From Oryzias latipes (taxonomy: Eukaryota; Chordata; Actinopteri; Beloniformes; Adrianichthyidae), in assembly GCF_002234675.1 (NCBI RefSeq), contig NC_019866.2, forward strand, positions 3,950,642 through 4,014,641: 64,000 nt of DNA, given 5' to 3'. Positions within the stretch are counted from its first letter, which is position 1. The number at the start of each line of letters is the position of its first letter. Below, in pieces: positions 10,249-22,620 of the stretch. The notes beneath the pieces were generated by a model. It did not search any database. It saw nothing but the letters and a program-made list of their open reading frames with translations, and was not told the origin of the DNA. A program made the position numbers and the translations under genes.

Positions 10249-12300
10249 ATGGTGAGTACCAGAGCTCCTGCATCTCCACACTGCCGATATGGGATCATGT
10301 ACGGGAACCGGTGGGATTTTATCTCATCATCTGTTTCAACTTGGAATATAGAGACCAGCAGGATCTGGAAACTTTTTTTAATCCATTTGGGGGAAAGTCA
10401 ACCATTGGTGAAGAATTCTAAAGCTATACATTTGAAGGAGATCCTCGCCCTTTGCAAAAACTAATCCATTCAAGTTTACTACAAGTATACTTGAAGTTAA
10501 CTTATTATTTATATTGTAATATTCTGAAGAAGTATTCAGTTAGTATACTTCCTCAAATAAACTTTTTTCTAAAGACTATCATCAATAGTGAAAGAAGATG
10601 CTCTGCTTTGTTAGACTTTTTCTGTGTTATGGGGGGGTTAATATCCGATTTACATCCCAAAATGTATTTTGAATGTTCCTCCTCCAGGCACCAAAGAAGG
10701 CCAAGAGGAGGCAGGCAGCAGGAGACGGCGGCTCCTCCAACGTGTTTTCCATGTTTGAGCAGAGCCAGATCCAGGAGTACAAAGAGGTGAGGCTGCTCAC
10801 CTGAGAACGTGCAGGGAAAATCAGACTGGAGGCTTCGGCTGCAGTTGCTGTTTTGCCTGGCTCACATTTTCCCTTGACAACATGCTAAGTATGGGAATGT
10901 CATTAGACGGGGGTGTTGAAATGTTGATGGCATCTGAAGCTCACCTTTGGCCCGCCGCTCAGCTGTCATTAAGACGTCTCCGCCGAGCTCCTCCTCCTCC
11001 TGGAGGCCCTAAAGGAATCGCCGGGCGGCTGGATGTTAAGGAGGGTTGAAGGAGTGAAGAAATGCAGAAAAAAAAGGTGAAAGTGAAGCAGAATAGATGG
11101 GATTTCACGACGTCTGCGTCAGATAGAAAGAAAGTGATACGTGCTTCCACTTAGGGAAGGATATGATACGATGCTTAGGATGGTCTTAGCACATTGCAAA
11201 GGTGTGCAAATACCCGTTGGAGGGATGTATTTATGGCACAAGCCAGAGTCCAAGAGAGGCTAAGAAGTAAGAAGCGTTCAAGTCCAGGAGGTTATCTAAA
11301 GTTTCATCACTGCATCCCAGTGAAAATTAGACAGCTGCTCCATGAAGACATGTTCCCAAATTAACTTGTAAGAACAGACTGCTGAAGCACCCCCCACCAC
11401 CACCGCAGACTCCTCCTGCTCCACCCAAGGCCACGCGGGGTGCAGCCCTTTTCCCGCACAGTATCTTCTAACACCATTTGCGCTTTCCAGATGCCTCTGT
11501 AATTGTCCATCAGAGTTTCCTTCCATCACAAAGCCCTGCCCTCTGCTTCACAGGCCTTCACAATCATTGACCAGAACAGAGACGGCATCATCAGCAAAGA
11601 TGACCTCAGAGACGTGCTGGCATCAATGGGTGGGTGTTTTCCCGGAGCAAAATCTGCTCCTCCACGAAGCTCGTAGTTTGACGCTGACGTTTGCTCTGAT
11701 CAGGCCAACTGAACGTGAAGAATGAGGAGCTGGAGGCCATGATCAAGGAAGCCAGCGGCCCCATCAACTTCACCGTCTTCCTCACCATGTTCGGAGAGAA
11801 GCTGAAGGGTGGGCATCCGCTAAGAAACCAGGAAATCTGTGTTTTTTTTTTCTCCAGATGAAGGTTCAGCTTCTCTTCCTCTCTTTTCATGCTAGGTGCC
11901 GACCCAGAGGATGTTATTCTCTCTGCCTTCAAAGTCCTGGACCCCGAGGGAACCGGATCCATTAAGAAGGAATTGTGAGTCCATGTTTTTTTCCCTCCTG
12001 TATGTCCAGACGCAACGGAGAGTCCTTTAACATCTGGAATTTGTTGCTTCTCCAGCCTGGAGGAGCTCCTGACCACTCAGTGCGACAGGTTCTCCGCGGA
12101 GGAGGTAAAGATCTGTCCAGATTTCTTTTTTAGTTTAACATCTTCATGGAAATGGAGCTTCTTAAGAACATTTCTGTTTGTCATTTCCCCCTCCTCAGAT
12201 CAAGAACATGTGGGCCGCCTTCCCCCCAGATGTGGCCGGCAACGTCGACTACAAGAACATCTGCTACGTCATCACACACGGAGAGGAGAAGGAGGAGTAA
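10249..12300 (+). CDS. mylpf: Fast skeletal muscle myosin regulatory light chain, complete
   Basis: Seven coding exons: 10249-10251 (the ATG alone), 10688-10786, 11554-11629, 11704-11808, 11896-11974, 12056-12104 and 12199-12300; 513 bases, 170 residues, the usual length. The product ([20 protein letters not shown]..., ending HGEEKEE) binds the myosin heavy-chain neck and tunes force in fast-twitch fibres. Residues K4-R9 plus S17/S18 are the myosin light-chain kinase target. The first EF hand keeps its metal-binding loop D40[11 protein letters not shown]51; the later EF hands are degenerate, as in the family. A start codon standing alone in exon 1 is typical of myosin regulatory light chain genes. 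A TATA box lies 90 bases upstream and AATAAA 165 bases after the stop. Fish often have two copies (mylpfa, mylpfb); which one this is was not determined. Confidence 0.95.
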
Positions 12301-12464
12301 AGAGAAACCTAGAAGACAAGAAAGACAGCTATCCCTCTGCTTTCTGCCTTCCCCTACCTCCTCTGTCCTCCTTTTCCTCCCCGCTCACCCAAAGCCGTCA
12401 CACTTGCACATGGGATGGTTGAGGCCTGGAGAAGATCTGCTTATGGGGAATAGGGATGATTTTC

Positions 12465-12470
12465 AATAAA
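12465..12470 (+). terminator. mylpf: Poly(A) signal of mylpf
   Basis: AATAAA in tttcaataaaacg, 165 bases after the stop codon. A short 3' untranslated region is usual for this abundant muscle transcript. Confidence 0.75.
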
Positions 12471-12479
12471 ACGATTCTG

Positions 12480-13100
12480 TAAAGTCATTTCCAACTGCAC
12501 GCTTTGCTCAAACCCTTTCCTTCCTTCCTTTTCATTCGTTTCGCTCCGTCACATCATCCTCTAGCGGACACAAACCACCTGCTGCACACCGCAGCGTGGT
12601 TTCAAGGACCTCATTCCAAATTTTGAAGATGTCCTCCAAGATAGAGAACAATGAGAGGAGGAAGCGTTTCCTCAGAGCAGAAGGAAAACATCCTTAAAAC
12701 CATCTTTACTTTAAAACCTAAAAGCAAAATAGGCTGAAAGGAGAGGAAAGGAGAAAAGACAAAAGAAAACATTTCAATCTTTGATTTTTTTCTCCTCCTC
12801 TCCATCCAGCCTCCAGTCCACCCCCCTTTTTTCCATAAGCCGTCTCAAATCCGGCATTTTGCATTTCCTCTGTAACCAATAAAAGGGACAAAATGTGAAT
12901 AAAACCACTTTCCTTTTTGTACAGTGGTGTGTTTGTTCAGTGAATTCATGCAGGGCTCAGCAGGAAAAGCCGGCAGGTTTACGGTGACATCTGCTGGTGG
13001 TCGAGTCTTGCAGGAGCCAACAGCTTCTGCCAAGGCCGTAAAACAATCGCAAAAGATCCCGAAATCACACCAAAACACAGTACTGTCTTAATATATTATG
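12480..13100. other. Short spacer between convergent mylpf and tbc1d10b
   Basis: About 0.6 kb separating two genes that converge here. It holds pyrimidine-rich tcctt repeats (near 12520) and no recognisable exon. Confidence 0.5.
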
Positions 13101-13101
13101 G

Positions 13102-15203
13102 TTTATTACTCATCACAAATGTCATTATTGTCATTAATTATAAATACAACAGTTGTTGATCTGAAGGAATGAACTCATTTAGCTATGATTTAACTTCACT
13201 TTCACCAGAGTGGCATGTAAACTTAAAGACACGAAGGACAGAGACGGAGTGGCGGAGAGGACAGTGGACACTTTGGAAAGGGGTGGCCTCCACAAAGAAC
13301 TGAGCGAGAACCCCAGCCGTCGCGGGGAAAACCAGGCAGGACTTTCAGAGTCCTCAGGGCTGAACGTGTGCTTAGAACCCCCACAGAAGCACAGGATTCC
13401 CTTCTCCGAGTTACCGCTCTGCTGTCTCCACAGGCAGGGACAGAGGAAGGATTGCATAGATGTGTTTCCTTCACCAAAACGGATTCATGCCTCTGACAGC
13501 ATTTACATAAAGCGTATGGACACATCCGTATATCCAAATGACACCACTGAAAGAGCAGAAACGAGTGGGGAAGACAGAGAGGACAGATGTTAGGTCGGCT
13601 ACAATTGTGTAAAAGACTTACTAATTATCATCTATGAAAAAGTACAGTTAAAGCATCAGTGCTTTTCTTTTTTTTTTACACTAACGGAGCATACTGATGG
13701 GGTTCAGTGCCTTTCAATGTATGCATAAATAAGTTACAGTACAGAACACTGTGTGTAAAAACGTCAGGAAGGTCGACGGAGAAGCCGATGAATCCCCTCC
13801 TACGGTACAGAGATGTCCGTCTGAAGAACGTCTGTTCTCCAGGACGCCAGATTTTCCTCACTAATACTGCACTTTCGTAACTGCGAGCCTGTCAACTTGA
13901 CCCCCCCCAAAAAAACAATGGCAGCGACTACAAAGACGAAACGACCAAACATGCGAGTGTGATGAAGAGGCAGAGAACACGGCTAAAGAAAAAAGGAAAA
14001 AAAAAAGATCTTCGCACAGCAAAACTCTGACGTTCGCCATCGTTCCAGTCTATCAGGTGTCTCCTCATTCTTTAGAAAAATAGTGGGATTGAAAATAATA
14101 ATTCATAATATACTATATTTCCTTAAATTAACCACTTTGTACATAAATACACCATATAGCCCACGGGTCAGAGACCAGAGATTGCTGCTACATTGGCACT
14201 GACCCGGCATCTCCAGTCAAGTAGCTTCCTATGGAGATTTTGAAGTGTTCAGACCAGCTTTCAGGTCTCCACACCCAGGGAGCACTTAAGTTTGGCGACC
14301 CAAAGCCCAAGTGCAAAAATACATCCTTCCTTCCTTCCTTCCCCTCCAGGTGCATCAGATCACATTCTAATAAACGGATGTTCTTAACGCTTTTCAAAGA
14401 CAGTCCTTTTTTTGAACGCTTACTTCTGTAGGACATTTGGTCTTTATGACGTTTGCACGGCTCACACGCGCAATAATGCTTCAGCCTAAGACACAGACAA
14501 AAAAAAAAAAAAAACAGAAAATAAAAAAATGTACACGCTCCCCTTTTCGGACTGATTCAGTCCCGTTTGTCCGTGAAAACCCAGAAAGACTGAAATGTGG
14601 TTTGACCTGAGGAGAAACTCAAGTATAAAAAGCAGGCAGGGGAGGAACGCACACAGCAAACACATGCCAATAATCTACTAAGGCACACACTCACAACATT
14701 TAACTAGACAATAAATACACTCTAAACAACACGGCTAACAGTTCCGCCTCCACATCCTGCGTTTTGAGATGAAAATGATGTCGTTCCTTCTCGGCCTGAT
14801 TGGATCAGATGAGGCTCGGTGGGACAGATGGGGGAGTGGGCGACACTTTGAAACTGTTAACTGTAACACTAGTTTTATTAGTTTTACTCATTTCTGCGTT
14901 TTTACTTTGATTAAAGTATTGATTAAGCAATGACTAGTTAAAAACAGACACAAACCGGACTGAAAAAAGTCTGTACTCCAGGTGTCCCTTCTCCCGGTTC
15001 AGTAAAACGAAGTGAAAAGTGTGGGAGGAGCTAAAACGCCATTGTGGTTCTTCAACCACATGGAATGAAAGGATGGATTGGACAGGAGGTCGGCGGATCT
15101 TGTGGAGTCATTACATGAAGGGCTTTTTGTGTCTGACCTCTTTATGTTCTTATTTTTGTTTTGTTCAGTCTCCCTTTTCGTTATCCTGCAGCGGTCGGGG
15201 GAA
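13102..15203 (-). other. tbc1d10b: Probable tbc1d10b 3' untranslated region
   Basis: No coding exon was found between the tbc1d10b stop codon and a minus-strand AATAAA at 13107-13102. A 3' UTR of about 2.1 kb is plausible. Open frames on either strand here have no family resemblance. The limit is inferred from the signal alone. Confidence 0.45.
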
Positions 15204-18200
15204 TTAGGCCGAGTCTTTCGCCGCTGTGGCTCCATTTTTGTTATCCGCCTCTCCTCCCCCTTTCTCTTTCTTCTTCACCACTTTCTTCTTCTCTCTTTCT
15301 TGCTTCTCCTTCTCTTTCTTGAGCCTTTCTTTCTCAGCTTTCTCCTTGTCCTTCTTCTCTTTCATCTTTTTCTTCTCGTCTTCCTTTTCCTTCTTCTTGT
15401 CTTCTTTGCTTTTCTTCTTCTTCTTCCCCTCCTCCTCTGCAGCGGGGGCAGCAGCCGGGGCATCAGCCGGAGGCGCGGCGTCTTTCGGTGGAGCGGGGCA
15501 CGGCTGCAGAGGAGCGTTGTTCGCAGTAGGAGACGGGATGGTGGGGGTGATCTGCTCCGAAACGACCACGGGAGACGGGGACAGAGTGTTGGGCGGGGCT
15601 GTGCTTTGTGTCGGGGTTCCCTCAGCTGGTGGAGATGAGACAGCTGGAACTGCGGGGCTCTGAACTTGGGCTGACGGGGGCTTCTGAGCGGCCCCTGGAG
15701 GGATGGGCGGTTTGTGGCTCGTACCTCGGGCTGAAGTCACCGCAGGTGGAGCTTGGTGTGGCGAGACTTCAAATCCGGACGGCCCTGAAAAGGAACCTTT
15801 TTTCGTCTGGGATAGGAAAGAGGCTTTCGATCTTCTGAAGCCAGGGAGGGACAGAAGGCTGGAGGAAGCCCTGAGGGGTCCTGGAGGTGGGATTGGGCTT
15901 CCGAGAAAAGAGAAGCTGCCTCCTGACGTGATGGCGGCAGCGCGCCGCTTGTGCTCATAGATGGCCCTTGTACCGTGATGGCGGCGGCCCGGTTGGTGCG
16001 TCAGCTCCCCCCTGGATTCCCTCCATTTCCTCACCTGGACGCTGCACTCCCTCTCGATGAGGGTTTCCGTCACTGGAAGAGCAATGACCTGCAAATGGAC
16101 GCGTCAGACAAGGTCAAGAAGGCAGACAGAGGAAGTGGAGCGTAAGATCGGGCGCTACGTGACTCACAGCTCTTGTGACAGAAGCATCATTCTTTCAAAT
16201 CCAGACTCACCTCCTGAACCAACAAGTCCTCCCGGATAGTGTCGGGCGAGATGTTTCGGAGGCGCTCCATGGTCTCGTACATGCCCTGCAGCTCCCGCAG
16301 TTTATCCACAGATCCGAGCATCTGTTTCAGCAGCACCAAACCAACGCGGAAGACTATCTTCACTCCTGCAGTCACACAAACACAACGTTTGATTTTCTGC
16401 GCAAAGAAAGACACCAGAGTTTCAGCCGTGAAGACTCATACCTTCACAAAAAAACATGTCCCACACACGCAGGACGCTGGACCAAGGCAGCGTGCGAGAA
16501 AAGATGCACATGAACCACTCGGTCATGTAGAGAATTGGGTCTATCTTGAACTTCTTCAGATGGCGGTATGCCATTGGACACGTGCGCCGCAACAGAGAGA
16601 AGAAGATCTCGCCATCCAGCTGGATTGCTTCCTGGGTACGAGGAGCGACAAACGATTGAAGATTGTGATCTGACAGAGTGACAGAGGGAGAGAGAATTTT
16701 CTACTCACCAGGCCGGCGCTGTAATAACCAGGAAGATACTTCTCACAGATCTGGACAAGGCACCAAAACGCTTGCTGCAAAACACAACAAAATTATAACA
16801 AATTAGCGAGAAATAAAAACCTCAATTAATGGCTTTTATCATCTGTGTATTTCATTTAATAAAAACCCACCTCCATCACTTTGTAAGCCATTTTCAAAAT
16901 GTTCCCAGTGGTCTTTCAATCAGGATTATGCCGTTTTTAGCCCAAAAAGATTATAGTTTTCTAGGATGTAGTTTCTGCAGAGCGGCGGGAGTTCTGTTGG
17001 CGTGGAGCAAAGCCACTCCCCTTCCCCTCTCCGCTGCTGAGAGCTCTCTGTTTACACGCACTCCCGCTAGCTTCCAACCTCTCACAACTCCATCTAACAT
17101 TATCGGTGCAACAAAAATGCCGAGCAATATTGGAGCCATTTAGCTGTACAGTTTTAAGCTTTATACTTTTTTCCCCCCTTTTTTTAAATTACTTGAAACA
17201 ATCCTTTATATTTTAGTTGTAAAATTCACAACGTTGTCTTAAATCACTTTGCAAACATCATGAAATATTTTAGGTTCTAATGATCAGATTCAGAAAACTG
17301 CTTTCGTCTTTTTTGGCACAAACACACCTGCTGCTGTCTCAACGTCCTCACAGTTGGCTTCTAAGCACTGAACCTCTGAACCGCAGCACACAGGTACCGA
17401 CTTCACTACACACTGTTGATGTGGCGTCAGGCGGTCAAAGGAGGTTTAACAAGTTTGAGAAGCTGCGATGTCACATCAACCTCAACGGTAAAGTTCAGGC
17501 CGCGCGTGAAACTCGAGGGCTCTCGTGTCAGAGCCGTCAAGGAACATCCAGCTTTCTTCAAACAGCGAGGAACCCAAAGGAAGTCTCCGTGATGCTTCTT
17601 CAAACCAACAGCTTCCATCAGAATAAAGGTAAGTTCACACTGAGCGCGTCAGGGGCATCCAGTTTCAATGTGAAGGCGATGTACAGAGGCCATCATTTTC
17701 AGCATCGGGTACGGCACGGCGGTCTGACTGCGGAGCATTTTTGGGCGTCCCAGAGTTTAAAAACTCTGAACTTTGGTGAAGAATTCACGTCGGGTCAACC
17801 AATCAGGAACTCGGCTTTGGCTTGTGGCCTGTTGGTGATGTGGTTAGCGGTTGGAGTTCAAAACCAACATGGAGGAGAATCTGGTCGATCTACTCCTGAA
17901 CTTTGTGATCTTTTTTCTTATATGTATTGACATAATAACAATGTTATTATGTTTCCCTGCTCGGACTATTGCGGGACAGCAATAGAGCCGCTGAAAGCGC
18001 CCTCGTTCAGACGCAGCTCCTGGCGTAGACGGTGAGGCACAGTGATTACTGACGCTTTTGTAGAGCTCTTTAAAATAAACAAAGCTGATCTCTCAACACC
18101 ATCCACGTCTGCAATGCATTGTCAATGCTTCCATAGACCGATGGGGCTAAAAGCGTTTGATAGTAGCTCCTCCCACATGCGTCTGGATTATCACGTTCAG

Positions 18201-21200
18201 GAGCACATTTTGGGGATTGGATGTGCGTCACGAGAGGTAGGGGACGCGAATTCGCCGTGGGCGTATGAACATACGTGCACATGTATAGGTAGACTCCTGA
18301 ACACCTTTATCTTTGCGCCCTTTGGACCAGCAGGAGTTTTTACTGAGTCACAAAACATAGAAAACCAACCACACTTTGAGAGATGGACTGAGAAAGTGTA
18401 GGAATCTTTTATTCACTTTCAGTTGATTTTTGTACTGAAATATTCAGAAATGACACATTTGAAAGCCAGTTATCCCGGCATAGAGAAGGTTAATGTACGT
18501 GTGGGGGGCTCTCACCTCTGCAGGCATATGCATGAGCAGCACAGCAGCCACTGGAGCCTGGGCCTGGCAGTAACCCTCGTCAGGCCGGTAGACGGTGTAA
18601 GCCTTCAGGATGCGATACAGGTCCTGCTGACTGCAGGACCAAAAATAACAAAGGAGAATTTCATATCGTCATATTATAGTTAAGTCTGATATAGTTCAGA
18701 GTGAAAATATTGCTGAAAAATTGACAATATTCATACAAACAAAGAGCCATTGTTTCCCACAGACTACCGATTTTATGAATGTATAAATAAATATAAACAA
18801 GTTGATATTTTTACCCATGGCCACCGCGGGCAGCAAACATTTCGTGAAAGGGGAACTGCCGGTGAAGATCCTTCTCAATAATGTCGAGCCATTTAGCTTC
18901 CCCCTGCTCCCTCTCCAGCTCCTAAAGACAGAAATTCACATTTTTACACTCTCTGGGGTCGTTTTTAAACATTTTGTGCGTTGGTTAGCGCGGAGGAAAA
19001 CACTCTAAAACTCGTTTTCTAAATCATACCTGAGAAGAAATAAAAGCAGAAGTGAAACTCTCCCTAAAACTAGAGTGCCAGGTTTCAGGCCCGGTCGGGG
19101 CCAAACCCTGCTACACTTTGAACAAAGGGGGGGGGGCCCTGGACCGACTGGATTAGTGGTCATGATAAGAGGCTCACAGCCAACTCGGCCCGCACCGCTG
19201 GAGCTAAATTTACCTCACTCACTCACTCACTAAATTCCTTAAAAGCTGTTTTTTGCTTCAAGTCTGTTGCCAAATATATTTCTGGTCATGCACTGTCCCT
19301 GCTTCTGAAAAAAAAAGCAGAAGCTTCTGTAAGAGCGGAAAATCAATGAACATGTTTAAAACAAAAGGAAATACACACACGGAAGATTTATTGTTTAAAG
19401 GAAATGAGAAAACTGGGTTTTTTTTACCTCATCATGATTGCTATCAACATTTACATCCTTTTCTTTTTAGATTTCAACACAAAACCTGATGCATGAAAAC
19501 CTAGAGAGAGAACCTAAAGACAATAAAGGTCTGACATGGTTGTTTTAAAAGATGAGAGGTCCGTTTTTGACCTCCTTTAGACTAGAATGTACAGCAAAAG
19601 AGCTTAAACTCTTCATATGTACGGCCAGCTTGACATAAACAAAATAAAAAATTGGGGCGTTTTTCCTCTTCATTACACAGAACGTAAAATTGCACAAAGG
19701 GAAGAGATTGCGTCCACTTCTTAAGGTTTTACCTCAAATTTGCCTGGGTTAGCATGCAGGAGCTCCTCACTGTTGGACAGCAGCTGCCAGGCTTTAGCCC
19801 GGAGAGAAGAGGGAACCCCCTTCCTGCAGCGCAGCTTCACCTGTAACACAGAAATGGATGCTGGAGCACATCGACAGGTCGAGCTACTCCTCAAAAGTGG
19901 CTTTGCATACCTTCTGGAAGCGATGTTTGACCCACTTATCCCAGTGGGCAAACATTTCGAGCCATTTCAGTTCTCTCTGCCGGGCAACTTCCACTCGAAG
20001 GTCCTTTTCGCTGCACAAGAACAGAGGAAGGAACCACTTTTCTACTTACTAATGACAAATATGTTCACAAAACAATGTGCTGAAGGGCTCCGTGTCAGAG
20101 CATCTCCAGCTGTAACCAGAGTCTCCTGCCATTGACGATGTTAGATCCATAACAGTTTAATTATGTATCAGCAGAAGTGCATTAGCCTGTCAGAGAAACA
20201 GCAGAGAATCTGACAAAAAGTGAGAGGCAGCTGGGTGGGGTGATGCCACAGACACTGTCCTCACACACTGAGTCATTAAAATGCTCTCAGCATGATCTGC
20301 GTCGGACCAGAGAGAGATAAAAGACAAGCAACAAAGATATAGAGGAAAGCTAATCTGGCTCATGTCGAACTAAATGGATAATCAAAAGAGGAGAACTGAG
20401 CAGAATGTAGCTTCTTTCATAAATTATTTGCTTTAGTGCTTGAACCAAACAGTCTCTTTGTTCCTTTTAAGAATTTCAACCCAAACTATATTAATTGAGT
20501 GCTTGCTGTTCAATGTAACATTACTTTATGACTTACTTTGTGTCGCTGTACTGATTGCCGCCCAGGAAGCCATATTTATCAGTGCGTTTGACAGTGAGGC
20601 CATTGATCTCGGAGTCGGAGCCCACGGAGCTCCCGTCCTCTCCCAGTCCAGATAGGGACTCCAATGTTCCCGACATCAGGCTGGCGGATTCCAGGTAACT
20701 CAGGGTGTCGGGGGCCGGCCGCGGTTTGGCGTATGGGAGGACGGGCTCTTGGATCATTGGGACCGTGGGGCTAGAGTGTCCAGCTCGGGTTGGAGTGTGG
20801 AAAAGCTCTGGCTTGTTGGGTTCACCAGATAAGCGAGGCTTTGGGGACAAAGGAGGAGGCTTACTTAGAGGCTTTTGTTCTTGTTCAACTGTCTGAGGAG
20901 TCTCCACCTCAGCCGCTGGTGCAGCTGAAGAAGCAGTTGTGGGAGTGAAATCGGGCACCTTCTCAGATTGGCCGTCCTCATGGCTTACCTGCACATTAGG
21001 GTACAGAGTAACATCTAGATCAGGTGGACAGGACGCTTGCAGCTCTGTGCTTGGATCTGAAGGCCCACTTGCACATTGTGGAGCTTCCACTGCATTCAGG
21101 AGTTCTGCAGCAGCCGGGACACTGTTGGATTTTTCATTTGACTCTTGATTTCCTGACGGTGGAGGGGGAGTTTCTCCTGCAAGTGTGGGGGGACTTGCGG

Positions 21201-21426
21201 ACAAATGTGGAGTCAACGGTGAAGCGTTTGAGGATGCTGCAGAAGCGTTTCCACTCAGAGCTTTGTCACTGTAAAGGGAAGACTTGGGTAGAGGCATTTC
21301 CTGAATAGATTCTGGTGGAGTGTTGCTAGCAGGAGGGAGCACAGATGAAGACGGAGTTATGGGTGGGGCTGCACAGGGATCACCCAACGCAGGCGGAGAT
21401 GGGGATAACGTGGAGAGCTCAGCCAT
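15204..21426 (-). CDS. tbc1d10b: TBC1 domain family member 10B, Rab GTPase-activating protein, complete
   Basis: Nine coding exons on the minus strand, in transcript order: 20537-21426, 19911-20010, 19733-19840, 18815-18921, 18516-18630, 16709-16774, 16442-16631, 16211-16365, 15204-16088. All borders are GT-AG and phases agree; 2,616 bases, 871 residues (human about 808). Exon 1 encodes a long Pro/Ser-rich N-terminus ending in the family block [13 protein letters not shown]. The TBC domain (about 337-550) accelerates GTP hydrolysis by Rabs and keeps both catalytic fingers: Arg387 in IEKDLHR and Gln424 in GYCQ. The family is known to act on Rab35, Rab27 and Rab3 members in membrane traffic and microvilli. 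The last exon encodes [10 protein letters not shown]-like linkers, then about 80 residues rich in Lys and Glu, predicted coiled coil, as in the human protein. Coding exon 1 and the leader exist again near 53-55 kb. Confidence 0.92.
16886..17140 (-). repeat. Dispersed repeat family, copy 1 (tbc1d10b intron 5)
   Basis: On the minus strand this reads cagagagctctcagca, a purine-rich ggagaggggaagggg, then ctgcagaaactacatcctag and a tail with gaaagaccactgggaac. The same blocks in the same order occur on the plus strand at about 35766-36075 and 38986-39445, both in hsd3b7 introns. It has no coding capacity and looks like a nonautonomous element shared by unrelated introns; family not identified. Limits are approximate. 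Confidence 0.6.
17280..18400. other. Rest of tbc1d10b intron 5, possibly repeat-derived
   Basis: About 1.1 kb of less AT-rich intronic DNA with cgtcaggggcatccag, several CpGs, and many open frames of no family resemblance. It reads like old transposon sequence, but I found no clear terminal repeats. No exon is missing here, since exons 5 and 6 join in phase. Confidence 0.3.
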
Positions 21427-21445
21427 GGTTCCCCACTGATCTCTC

Positions 21446-22620
21446 CTTGAGAAATACAGAGAACATATTTAATTAGCTATAACAATTCAAACAGATCATA
21501 TCAATTTAACTATGACTGTAAAACAAAAATTATCTAAAAAAAAATGCTTAAACTTTTCAAATTAAGAGCCAGTCATTTGCATTGTAAATCAAATTTTTTG
21601 ACAAATGTCCCAATGGGTAATAAAGCATTTACCAAACAGCTGCATACAAATGTATGTTTTATAAAAACAACAATAAATTAATAAAAGCTCAAAAAAATCC
21701 TTCAGCAAACATTTATAATGTACATTTTTTAAAGAACTACCTGACAAAAGTGATGCGTTGGGGTTTACAGAATACTTAAGGGTCATAACTGAATCAATGA
21801 AGCTGCGTGTTTCATTAAAAAAATACATTTTCGTGTATAAATATATTTTATTTAAGGTCTGCTTTTATTTTGACACAAGGGCAGAACCGCTTTGCTAATG
21901 CAGGTTCACGCGCGTGTAGGCTAATCGATCCGCGCGCAGGTGTAGCAGCGAATAACTCTTTGTTGTCATTCAGCGAAGCAGCCCCGGCGACACAACTTCC
22001 CGAATCAGCAGCAAAAGGTTTAGTCACTGTTCACAGCGTCGAGGCCCCGGCCGAGCGGCGTCCACGGCCTCACCCTGCCCACTGCATCACCCAACAAGTT
22101 CATCATCTCCGATGGTGAACTCACCCTCGACCTGCGTGTCACTGCGATCCGTCCTCCTGGGTAGCCAGCCAGGGGGTTCCTGTACATACACCCACCCCCG
22201 CCACAGCTCCGGCTCCACAGCGTCTTCCGTTTACCGAGGGTCCCAAGCCGCCCGACCGGATAGAAACACAGAAAAATGTTCGCTGTTGGAGGAGCAAATA
22301 TTCCGCATTAGCAAGCTAAGTTGCAAACTAGCTAATTTTTAGCCCCTTCAACTATTAGCATTAGCGTCGTTGCTGTTAGCCGAGCTTATCTGAAGGTTTC
22401 GATCTCCACATTAGACATGCGCACTATCAGCCTCATCAAACGGCACTAAAAACTTTTTTTTAAATGTTCAATACTTCTAAAAGAACGCCACGCGTTCAAA
22501 TTATTCAAGCTTAGCGGTTGCAGTGCACACTGCCCGAACACCCAGCATTTCCTACTGACAGCTACGTGCGCGCGGCCGCTGGTGTCGTGAACGTGCACGT
22601 ACAGGAGCCTCCCTTCTACG
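21446..22620 (-). promoter_or_regulatory. tbc1d10b: tbc1d10b leader intron, noncoding exon 1 and CpG-rich promoter
   Basis: The ATG exon starts at an acceptor (CTCAAG|GAGAG, exon from 21445), only 19 bases before the ATG, so the leader is spliced. A minus-strand donor at 22125/22124 (CGAGG|GTGAGT) ends a noncoding exon that probably begins between about 22200 and 22340. The DNA from 21880 to 22620 is CpG-rich, including gcgcgcggccgc near 22570, and no TATA box was seen, as expected for a housekeeping-type promoter. The same structure is repeated in copy B. Confidence 0.55.

Noticed and set aside
11606-12076. Minus-strand open frame of 156 codons across mylpf
   Set aside because: It overlaps well-supported mylpf exons and introns on the other strand and resembles no family.
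13210-13593. Plus-strand frame of 127 codons
   Set aside because: Lies in the probable tbc1d10b 3' UTR on the opposite strand; no family resemblance and no promoter or splice signals.
15078-15663. Long plus-strand open frames rich in Leu, Phe and Ser, looking like a membrane protein
   Set aside because: They are the antisense of the Lys/Glu-rich tail encoded by tbc1d10b exon 9; GAA/AAG codons read backwards give Phe, Leu and Ser. No family resemblance.
17280-17930. Plus-strand frame of 216 codons in tbc1d10b intron 5
   Set aside because: The flanking exons splice in phase without it, and the reading matches no known domain; the area looks repeat-derived.
19081-19200. tRNA-like or SINE-like look (gattagtggtcatgataaga) in tbc1d10b intron 3
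   Set aside because: An A-box-like word is present but no B box (GGTTCGANNCC) follows at the right distance, and no cloverleaf could be drawn.
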